Of a stretch of 64,000 nucleotides of DNA, positions 9,030-18,180 are shown in pieces. Source of the DNA: Chromatium okenii (lineage in GTDB: Bacteria > Pseudomonadota > Gammaproteobacteria > Chromatiales > Chromatiaceae); the NCBI RefSeq assembly GCF_016583745.1, contig NZ_NRRQ01000004.1, positions 62,001 to 126,000 on the forward strand, given 5' to 3'. A model generated the notes under the pieces. That model was given only the letters and a program-made list of their open reading frames with translations. It searched no databases and was not told where the DNA came from. How positions within the stretch are numbered: position 1 is the stretch's first letter; every line of letters starts with the position of its first letter. The translations under genes and the position numbers were made by a program.

Positions 9030-9079
9030 GGAAAAAGCGAGAAAATAATGATTTAACGGCAATTTTTATTGGCGACCGT

Positions 9080-9832
9080 CTATGCCGGATTATCAATCTC
9101 AATGAACTCATGCCACAGCCCAAACCGGGCGGCCAGATGTGTACCGAGCGCCTGGACGCCATCACATTCGGTGGCGTGATGACCGGCTGCGAGATAGCAG
9201 AGTCCACATTCTCGCGCTTGATGCGTGGTTTGCTCAGACAGCTCCCCACTGATAAACGCGTCTACACCGAGCGCGGCTGCCGCTTCCAAATGACCCTGAC
9301 CACCGCCGCTGCACCATGCAACACGCTCGATCAGGCGCTGCGTATGACCAACAAGTGTCACTTGCCGCCGCAGCGTTTGCGTCACCTGTTCTGCCAACAC
9401 CACCGCCGAACACGGTTGCGCCAGCCGCCCCGCCCACACCAGACCATTGGCAATTGCCGTTGGTTCCCGCGCCACAAAACCCAGCCGTTGTCCCAACAGA
9501 GCGTTGTTGCCAACTTCGGGATGGGCGTCGAGCGGCAGATGATAGGCGATCAAGCTGGCACCTGCGTTGAGTAATGTCCGGGCGCGACGCCCGTGAATGC
9601 CGATCAAACACGGATTGTCATGTTTCCAGAACCAGCCGTGATGCACCAAAATCGCATCTGCCTCCCGCGCCAGCGCCGCTTCCAGCAACGCCGCACAAGC
9701 GGTCACGCCGCTGACCAACCGCTGAATCGAGCGTTCGCCTTCGACTTGTAACCCATTCGGGGCGTAATCGTGAAACTGTGTGACCGCTAAAAAATCATCG
9801 CAGTAGGCGACGAGGGCGCGAGGGTCAATCAT
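9080..9832 (-). CDS. Nif3-like dinuclear metal-centre protein (YbgI family)
   Basis: A 250-residue member of the Nif3/YbgI family, annotated elsewhere as 'GTP cyclohydrolase I type 2'. Metal-ligand motifs are visible: ILVHHGWFW (paired His), the LPLDAHPE segment and, near the C-terminus, GHHATE. It begins MIDPRALVAYCDDFL; an in-frame Met five codons upstream is less likely. Despite its name it is not tied to nitrogen fixation, and its physiological reaction is unsettled. It lies upstream of petABC, an order seen in other Gammaproteobacteria. Confidence 0.92.
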   Translation of the reverse strand: MIDPRALVAYCDDFLAVTQFHDYAPNGLQVEGERSIQRLVSGVTACAALLEAALAREADAILVHHGWFWKHDNPCLIGIHGRRARTLLNAGASLIAYHLPLDAHPEVGNNALLGQRLGFVAREPTAIANGLVWAGRLAQPCSAVVLAEQVTQTLRRQVTLVGHTQRLIERVAWCSGGGQGHLEAAAALGVDAFISGELSEQTTHQARECGLCYLAAGHHATECDGVQALGTHLAARFGLWHEFIEIDNPA

Positions 9833-9861
9833 GGCAGCATGTCTCAAACTGTTCTCAACTA

Positions 9862-9890
9862 AAAAAGCCCCGTAAAAACGGGGCTTTTAT
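9862..9890 (-). terminator. Rho-independent terminator after the ferredoxin gene
   Basis: A perfect stem, AAAAGCCCCG with CGGGGCTTTT, encloses a six-base loop, and the minus-strand side ends in a run of T. It lies just beyond the ferredoxin stop and before the Nif3-like gene, so it should end the coaD/ferredoxin transcript. Confidence 0.88.
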
Positions 9891-9921
9891 TCAAACACGG
9901 CGCTGCGGGTCGCGCTGAAAC

Positions 9922-10182
<261 letters not shown>

Positions 10183-10227
10183 TTAAATGGTTGCTTGAGG
10201 TCGTGAGTGATATAGAACGTGAGGATA

Positions 10228-10707
<480 letters not shown>

Positions 10708-10794
10708 CTACATCCTGTTGTGTCAAAGTGCGCTGAGGCGCGAATGCTGCCAGTTTGACAGCTTGATTGGACGCTGAAAAGCCAACGCGTGAAG

Positions 10795-11325
10795 TTACTC
10801 GTCTGGCAGCGTCGCCGTTGCCGCGTGCCCCAATAACGCCGCACTGGCTTTGATGATTTCTGATCCGCCCTGCGCGGCGAGCAGGCTAAAGCCGACGGGA
10901 ATCGCTAATTTGATCGGCCACCACAGCAACCCGCCCGGATTCATCGACGCCTCATGTTGTTGAAATGACAACATAAAATAATCCCACGCATCGACCACGA
11001 TCAGCCCGCACACCGGCAGTAAAAACAGCAGTCCGCCCAACAGATCGACCAGCAGCTTGCCGCGCTCCGACAAGCGCCCATAAATGATGTCAACCCGCAC
11101 ATGCCCTTGATTTTTAAGCGTTACCGGGGCGCACAGCAAAAACACCAGCCCAAACATAAACCACTGCGCCTCCAGCATCGCATTTGAGCCCCAATCCAGC
11201 AGATAACGCAGCGTCGCAGTGGTGGCGCTCATCACTACCGCGCCGAGAATCAGCCAGATGCTGGCGCGTCCGATGCGCTCGTTCATCGCATCAATCAGCG
11301 CCGCCAAGCGTAATAACGTGTTCAT
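10795..11325 (-). CDS. TRAP transporter small permease (DctQ-like)
   Basis: A 176-residue protein with four predicted transmembrane helices (about 20-40, 55-75, 95-120 and 135-160), matching the small membrane subunit of tripartite ATP-independent periplasmic transporters. The segment following helix 2 (APVTLKNQGHVRVDIIYGRL) is characteristic of the family. Neither the large permease (DctM) nor a binding protein (DctP) is adjacent: tadA precedes and coaD follows. It may pair with subunits encoded elsewhere. The start immediately follows the tadA stop. Confidence 0.85.
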   Translation of the reverse strand: MNTLLRLAALIDAMNERIGRASIWLILGAVVMSATTATLRYLLDWGSNAMLEAQWFMFGLVFLLCAPVTLKNQGHVRVDIIYGRLSERGKLLVDLLGGLLFLLPVCGLIVVDAWDYFMLSFQQHEASMNPGGLLWWPIKLAIPVGFSLLAAQGGSEIIKASAALLGHAATATLPDE

Positions 11326-11808
11326 TCAGTTGGTTTCCGAAGATGCAGAACGCGCCCGCCGCGCTCGAAAAAAGCTGCGCAGCAGCTCGGCGCAGTCGGC
11401 GCTGAGAAGCCCGCCCTGACAGGCGGTGTGGTGATTAAAACGGTGATCTGACGGCAGCACCGTGAACACGCTGCCGCACGCGCCAGCTTTGGGATCGGGA
11501 GCGCCATAAATCACGGCGCTGACGCGGGCATGAATAATCGCACCAGCGCACATCACGCACGGCTCCAACGTCACATACAGCCGCGAGCCGGGCAGCCGAT
11601 AATTGCCCACCTGTTCACCGGCAGCGCGTAACGCCTGAATCTCGGCATGAGCCGTCGGATCGTGGCTGGCGATGGGGCAATTCCAACCTTCGCCGATGAC
11701 GACCTCATCGCGCACCAGCACTGCGCCCACCGGCACCTCACCCCACTCTGCCGCCCGCTGCGCCAGCATCAAGGCGCGTTCCATCCACTGCACGTCGCTG
11801 GCGCTCAT
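11326..11808 (-). CDS. tadA: tRNA-specific adenosine deaminase
   Basis: TadA converts A34 to inosine in the anticodon of tRNA-Arg(ACG). The 160-residue zinc enzyme shows HAEIQAL (zinc His and catalytic Glu) and PCVMCAGA (two zinc Cys), with the expected N-terminal helix ERALMLAQRAAEWGEVPVGAVLV. The ATG at 11808 overlaps the upstream nuclease stop (ATGA), so this start is preferred over one 20 codons upstream. The C-terminus is basic. Confidence 0.95.
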   Translation of the reverse strand: MSASDVQWMERALMLAQRAAEWGEVPVGAVLVRDEVVIGEGWNCPIASHDPTAHAEIQALRAAGEQVGNYRLPGSRLYVTLEPCVMCAGAIIHARVSAVIYGAPDPKAGACGSVFTVLPSDHRFNHHTACQGGLLSADCAELLRSFFRARRARSASSETN

Positions 11809-12332
11809 CAATTTTTCTGGCGATGACGAAATGTCCACGGCGTTTGCTGCAAACCGCCGCGACTCCAAATACCGAGCTTGGCTTTTTTGGCTATTTTTTG
11901 CGCCTGCGTAAAGCGGCTATCGTCGCAATAACGGGCATAAACCGCCGCGTTGCCGTTTTTGACCAGCTCTAAATTCAGCGAACGATGATCGCTGCTGGCG
12001 GTGAACACTTCCGCCACCGTGCGCCCGTAACGATCCAATTCGATCACCTTCAGTTCCACCATGCGCGGCGCGATTCGTTGCAACGCCACTCGCGCCCGCT
12101 CGCCCCAAGGCGTTTGCGCTTTTTCCGGCGCATCAATGCAGTGCAGCCGCACCGTCACCGGCTTGCCCTGACAGGTCACGCGCAGCGTGTCGCCGTCCAC
12201 CACCGCCGCCAACCAGCAAATCTGCGGCATGGCAGCTTCCGCCGGGCGCAGCGGCGTGAGGTTTGGTTGCCAGAGCGCCAGCAGCCAACTACTCAGAAAT
12301 AACACGCTGATTAAAATCGATTTTTTTAACAT
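11808..12332 (-). CDS. Thermonuclease-family (SNase-like) secreted nuclease
   Basis: A 174-residue protein with an N-terminal signal/anchor segment (about residues 4-24) followed by a staphylococcal-nuclease OB-fold. Active-site features are VVDGDTLRV, VRLHCIDAPEKAQTPWGERA (catalytic Arg and Glu) and LDRYGRTVAEVF (second Arg). It is probably exported and degrades nucleic acid outside the cytoplasm. The ATG at 12332 is selected because it starts the signal peptide; the longer open frame runs into nhaD. It is coupled to tadA by a stop/start overlap. Confidence 0.88.
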   Translation of the reverse strand: MLKKSILISVLFLSSWLLALWQPNLTPLRPAEAAMPQICWLAAVVDGDTLRVTCQGKPVTVRLHCIDAPEKAQTPWGERARVALQRIAPRMVELKVIELDRYGRTVAEVFTASSDHRSLNLELVKNGNAAVYARYCDDSRFTQAQKIAKKAKLGIWSRGGLQQTPWTFRHRQKN

Positions 12333-12343
12333 TGATTCCAAAC

Positions 12344-13672
12344 TTAGCCATTGAGCCAGAGGTGCGCCGCGATGCTGGCGGCATAGCCGAGCGCAATTGC
12401 CGGCGTCCATTTGAGATGTCCAAAAAAGGTATAAACCCCGCGAGCTTGCCCCATCAGCGCCACGCCCGCTGCCGAGCCAATCGACAATAACGACCCGCCC
12501 ACGCCTGCCGTCAGCGTCACGAGCAGCCACTGGGTCTCATCCATCGCCGGATTCATGGTCAAAATGGCAAACATCACCGGAATGTTGTCGATGATCGCAG
12601 ACAGCAGCCCCACGCTGATATTGGCCACCGTCGCGCCCCAGTGCTGATACATGACCTCCGACACCAGCGCCAGATAACCCAGTTGTCCCAGCCCGCCGAC
12701 GCACAGAATCACGCCATAAAAAAATAACAGCGTGTCCCACTCAGCCCGCGCCACATGAGCGAACACATCAAACGGCTTCCGCTCGCCCACCAATTCGGCG
12801 TGATCGCCGGCTGGTTGCGCGTGCTGCGAGCGATGGCTGCGGCGCAGATAAAATCCAAACAGTTGCAAATAACCCAAGCCAGTGAGCATTCCGATCACCG
12901 GCGGCAAATGGAGAAAGTTGTGGACGCTCACCGCCGTGATGATGGTCAGCAAAAATAGCGCGATCATCCGCCGCGCTCCGCGTTGCATCGGCACCGCGTC
13001 AGCAGCCGCCGTCGGTTTTAAGTTGGGAATGGCGAAGTGCATCAGCAGCGCCGGCACCAAAAAGTTGACCAGTGCCGGAATAAATAATGCGAAAAAGCCA
13101 AAGAAATCAATAATCCCGCGCTGCCACACCATCAGCGTGGTGATGTCGCCAAACGGACTGAACGCGCCGCCTGCGTTGGCAGCAACGACGATGTTGATGC
13201 AGGAGAGTGCGATAAAGCGCGGCTGGCCGTTGCCCACTGCCAGCACCACTGCGCACATCAGCAGCGCGGTGGTCAGGTTGTCGGCGATGGGCGAAATCAC
13301 GAAAGCCAAGCCGCCGGTGAGCCAGAACAGTGCCCGCAGTCCAAAGCCTTTGCGAATCAGCCATGCCCGCAGCGCGTCGAAGACTTGCCGCTCTTCCAGC
13401 GCGTTGATGTAAGTCATCGCCACCAGCAAAAACAGCATCAATTCCGCGTATTCCAGCAGGTTATGTCGCACGGCTTCTGCTGCCACTTCTGGCTGCCCGT
13501 GCTGCGCGTAAACGTAAGCCACCAAACACCAGATCAAACCGGCAGCGAGAATTACCGGCTTGGATTTGCGCAGGTGGACAAATTCTTCTGCCATCACCAG
13601 CAGATACGCCAGCCCAAAGATCACCAGCGCGGTGATGCCGATGGGATGCGTTGTGAAATCAATGATTTGCAT
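12344..13672 (-). CDS. nhaD: Na+/H+ antiporter, NhaD type
   Basis: A 442-residue integral membrane protein of the ion-transporter superfamily with 11-13 helices. The conserved core segments are seen: LVAMTYINALEERQVFDALRAWL, FVISPIADNLTTALLM and NAGGAFSPFGDITTLMVWQ, followed in the C-terminal half by IIDNIPVMFA. These mark NhaD, which exports Na+ in exchange for H+ and supports salt and alkaline tolerance in marine and haloalkaliphilic bacteria. It is single-copy here with no regulatory neighbour; the nuclease gene follows after 11 bases. Confidence 0.93.
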   Translation of the reverse strand: MQIIDFTTHPIGITALVIFGLAYLLVMAEEFVHLRKSKPVILAAGLIWCLVAYVYAQHGQPEVAAEAVRHNLLEYAELMLFLLVAMTYINALEERQVFDALRAWLIRKGFGLRALFWLTGGLAFVISPIADNLTTALLMCAVVLAVGNGQPRFIALSCINIVVAANAGGAFSPFGDITTLMVWQRGIIDFFGFFALFIPALVNFLVPALLMHFAIPNLKPTAAADAVPMQRGARRMIALFLLTIITAVSVHNFLHLPPVIGMLTGLGYLQLFGFYLRRSHRSQHAQPAGDHAELVGERKPFDVFAHVARAEWDTLLFFYGVILCVGGLGQLGYLALVSEVMYQHWGATVANISVGLLSAIIDNIPVMFAILTMNPAMDETQWLLVTLTAGVGGSLLSIGSAAGVALMGQARGVYTFFGHLKWTPAIALGYAASIAAHLWLNG

Positions 13673-13686
13673 TGAAATTCTCTCGT

Positions 13687-14277
13687 TTAAGTGCCGCTTT
13701 GCAGCAACTTCACGATCTCGACATAGCCGCCTTCACTCGCCCAATCGAGCGCAGTTTTGCCGGTGAAAAAGTCTTTCAAGGTGCGGTCGGCGCGATGTTG
13801 CAGCAACGTCGCCACCGTTTTGGTATGTCCTTGTTTTGCTGCCCAAATCAGCGCCGTCCAGCCTTCCGTTTGCTCTTGATGGTCAATCATCGCGCCGCGT
13901 TTTAATAACAGCTCAACGGTGTCGGCGTGATTATTCGATGCCGCCAACATCATCGCGGTGTAACCGCCTTTATCCACCGCGTCGATTTTCGCGCCCGCAT
14001 CCAATAACCGCGCCACGACGGCGGTGTGACCAGACAACGCAGCTTTCATCAATGGCGTCCAGTCGCAGCTATCGCGCACATCGGGCTGGCGGGTGCGCCC
14101 CAATAATTCTTCGAGCGCGGATAAATCACCGGCAGCGGCAACGTCCAATAATTCCTCACCTGCGCCATCGCTCACGCCAGTCATGCTGGCGCTGGAGTTG
14201 GTGGAGTCGGACACATCACACGCGGCGAGGTTGGCGGTGACAGCGATGGCAACGATCAGCATCAAAAAAGGGTTCAT
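13687..14277 (-). CDS. Ankyrin-repeat lipoprotein
   Basis: A 196-residue protein with a signal peptide ending in a lipobox (LAAC), so a lipid-anchored envelope protein, followed by a Ser/Thr-rich stretch and about four ankyrin repeats (units around DWTPLMKAALSGH, GYTAMMLAASNNH, GWTALIWAAKQGH and GKTALDWASEGG). The ATG at 14277 starts the signal sequence; an upstream in-frame start lacks support. Ankyrin repeats mediate protein contacts; the partner is unknown. It lies just upstream of nhaD (14-base gap), so it may be co-transcribed with it. Confidence 0.85.
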   Translation of the reverse strand: MNPFLMLIVAIAVTANLAACDVSDSTNSSASMTGVSDGAGEELLDVAAAGDLSALEELLGRTRQPDVRDSCDWTPLMKAALSGHTAVVARLLDAGAKIDAVDKGGYTAMMLAASNNHADTVELLLKRGAMIDHQEQTEGWTALIWAAKQGHTKTVATLLQHRADRTLKDFFTGKTALDWASEGGYVEIVKLLQSGT

Positions 14278-14356
14278 CAAATCATGCTCCAAAAAAGTGG
14301 TCGATATGCGAAAGCGCAATCCCAACTGCCAGCGTGTTTGTCTGGCTTGACGCTAA

Positions 14357-16090
<1,734 letters not shown>

Positions 16091-16141
16091 CACTAACACC
16101 ACTCTGTTATTAAAGGAATTTTAGCAACGGAGCAGCCAATA

Positions 16142-16169
16142 AAAACGCCTCATTATTATGAGGCGTTTT
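16142..16169 (+). terminator. Rho-independent terminator after pgm (bidirectional)
   Basis: A perfect 12-base stem (AAAACGCCTCAT with ATGAGGCGTTTT) surrounds a four-base loop, with A and T runs on both sides. It can serve pgm on the plus strand and the DUF1566 gene on the minus strand. Confidence 0.88.
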
Positions 16170-16197
16170 AATCATTAACGAATCAAAAAGATCAAAA

Positions 16198-17169
16198 TCA
16201 CTGTCCACCGCGGACGAGGCGAACGGGGCCGCCGTAGTCCCGAAAGTTGTAGTTGGCGTTGCCACTGAAGAAATTCACGAACCACGCGCCGTACGAGTTG
16301 CCGGCATGCGGAGAACCGGACCAAAACCACGAACTCGGCGTATCAGGAAAAGCAGTAGAATCAATCATCGGGCGATTACATTCTCCTTCACACGGCTCAC
16401 CAGTATCATTCCACGTTTTAGGCTGACCGCTGGAGCAATACACCAACGTTTTTAATTCATCAAGTGATGGCAGCCACCAATCACAATATCCAGCATAACC
16501 GCCGTCGTGATTCAACGCTGCCACCGCTTCATGCGCAGCATTCCAATTGTATTTACTTGCTGCTCCAGTGCAATTCTTGCCGTCCCAAGTCTGTCCCAAA
16601 GCGCAACGCATCCATTGCAAACTCGTGCGGATGTCTAGGACAGTTCCATCGCCAAAAGCTAAATAACGCGCATTAATCGCTTTGGCGATTCGACACGACT
16701 TAAAAATCAGCGTTCCGTCTGCGGATTGTAAAATCAAATCGGTGCCGTCTAAATCGACTGCATCAACAACCAACGTCCGTTCTGTAAACAGTTTTAATGT
16801 GCCCGCTTGAATCGGCAGCAATGCGGCGAGATGGATCACTTTATCCGCAGATTCGGTTTGCTTGACGACCTCGGCAACTGTCAAGCCTAATTTAGGCGTG
16901 GGATCATTAAACATGAGCGCAATCACAACATCATCTGCCTCAACGCCAAACACTGCGCACAGGTCTTTGAATATCGCGGGATCGGTGCTGGCAGCAATGG
17001 CTTGTAATGCGCTCAATTCGGTCGTTAATTTGCGCACCGCCAGCCATTTCGCCAACAGCCCGTTATGAAAATAAGGGAGAATCTCCAGCGTGAAATGCTC
17101 GCGCAATTCGTCGATATTTTTCGCTCTGATGCCGTCAATCGGTAAATCAAACTTGATAATTTTTGGCAT
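16198..17169 (-). CDS. DUF1566 (Lcl-like C-type-lectin-fold) protein
   Basis: A 323-residue protein starting MPKIIKFDLPIDGIRAKNIDE, with an N-terminal helical region of about 150 residues and a C-terminal DUF1566 domain (about 200-323: LQWMRCALGQTWDGKNC, YCDWWLPSLDELKTLV, SSWFWSGSPH). The extreme C-terminus is rich in Asn, Tyr, Phe and Gly and ends VRLVRGGQ. This resembles variable proteins diversified by retroelements, but no reverse transcriptase or template repeat was seen. No signal peptide is present, so it appears cytoplasmic. The ATG at 17169 is chosen by the conserved start; the longer frame reaches toward cobS. Confidence 0.8.
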   Translation of the reverse strand: MPKIIKFDLPIDGIRAKNIDELREHFTLEILPYFHNGLLAKWLAVRKLTTELSALQAIAASTDPAIFKDLCAVFGVEADDVVIALMFNDPTPKLGLTVAEVVKQTESADKVIHLAALLPIQAGTLKLFTERTLVVDAVDLDGTDLILQSADGTLIFKSCRIAKAINARYLAFGDGTVLDIRTSLQWMRCALGQTWDGKNCTGAASKYNWNAAHEAVAALNHDGGYAGYCDWWLPSLDELKTLVYCSSGQPKTWNDTGEPCEGECNRPMIDSTAFPDTPSSWFWSGSPHAGNSYGAWFVNFFSGNANYNFRDYGGPVRLVRGGQ

Positions 17170-17291
17170 ATTGAATGCTCCGATCAATAATGATCCAATC
17201 TGTTTAGAATCGCTAAACGCGCTGCAACAATTGCTGCCGAACGCTGCCAATGATGACTGATTGGCAACTGCGGCGCATGAGGATAACTAAA

Positions 17292-18047
17292 ATGTTCAAA
17301 CCATTTCATTTGCGTTCAGTGTGGATTGCGGGGCGCTTTCTCAGCCGCCTGCCGTTTCCCGATCCCGGCAGCACGACCGCGCCAGAGATCGGGCACTCCG
17401 TCGTGTGGTATCCGCTGATCGGTTTGCTGCTCGGCGCAGTGAGCGCGAGCACCGCGTGGTTGCTCACCGGCAGCGACACGGGCGTTGCCGCTGCGCTGGT
17501 GCTCATGGCGTGGGTGTGGGCGACTGGCGGCTTGCATTTAGACGGGATTGCCGACAGCGCCGACGGCTGGGTTGGCGGGCTGGGCAGCCGCGAGCGCACG
17601 TTGGAAATTATGAAAGACCCGCGCTGCGGCGCGATGGGCGTAACGGTGATCGGGCTGGTGTTGATCGCCAAATTCGCCGGATTACAGGCGCTGCTGGCGC
17701 AGGGCGACGGTTGGTTATTGCTGTGGCTGCCGCTGTTGGCGCGAGTGCAATTGAACTTGCTGCTGCTGACCACGCCTTACGCTCGCACGCAGGGCATGGC
17801 GTATGCCCAAGCGCATTATTTGCCGCGACGGACGGTGTGGCTGACGAGCGGTCTGATTGCGGCGAGCGTTGGCGGCATTCTCGGCGCACTCGGCGCAGCA
17901 TTGCTGCTCACGATGCTGATTGTATTGGTGCTGGCGCGACGCACGATGCTGGCGCGACTCAACGGCTTTACTGGCGACACCGCAGGGGCGCTGATTGAAG
18001 TGACCGAAACGGCGTTGTTAATTGTCGCTGTGCTCAGTTCTTTTTGA
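17292..18047 (+). CDS. cobS: Adenosylcobinamide-GDP ribazoletransferase
   Basis: CobS joins adenosylcobinamide-GDP and alpha-ribazole to make adenosylcobalamin at the membrane. The 251-residue protein has the family signature GGLHLDGIADSADGW (acidic Mg-binding site), the MKDPRCGAMGV motif and several transmembrane helices. A GAGGA site lies eight bases before the ATG at 17292, favouring it over the upstream in-frame start. No other cobalamin gene or cobalamin riboswitch is visible nearby. Confidence 0.93.
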   Translation: MFKPFHLRSVWIAGRFLSRLPFPDPGSTTAPEIGHSVVWYPLIGLLLGAVSASTAWLLTGSDTGVAAALVLMAWVWATGGLHLDGIADSADGWVGGLGSRERTLEIMKDPRCGAMGVTVIGLVLIAKFAGLQALLAQGDGWLLLWLPLLARVQLNLLLLTTPYARTQGMAYAQAHYLPRRTVWLTSGLIAASVGGILGALGAALLLTMLIVLVLARRTMLARLNGFTGDTAGALIEVTETALLIVAVLSSF

Positions 18048-18077
18048 AAAATGCGCAATTAAAAATCTTCCTTTGAT

Positions 18078-18148
18078 AAATCCCCCCAGCCCCCTTTTTC
18101 AAAGGGGGAGAAAAAGCCCCCCTTTGAAAAAGGGGGTTGGGGGGATTT
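18078..18148. repeat. GC-rich palindromic repeat, double copy (family A, locus 1)
   Basis: Two opposed copies of a unit of the form AAATCCCCCC-AGCCCCC-TTTTTCAAAGGGGG make a long inverted repeat with a short A-rich centre. It lies between the convergent cobS and comEC genes and can fold into a strong hairpin; it may end both transcripts. The same unit is found at 20359, 50818 and 61809. Confidence 0.85.
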
Positions 18149-18180
18149 GAGATAAGGCAGTTAATTAAAATCAACTCAAC

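Noticed and set aside
17170-17291. Cobalamin riboswitch upstream of cobS
   Set aside because: The gap is only about 120 bases and no B12-box-like conserved sequence was recognised.
18078-18148. Insertion sequence or transposon end
   Set aside because: No transposase, target duplication or terminal inverted repeats of IS type were seen; it fits a small palindromic repeat better.
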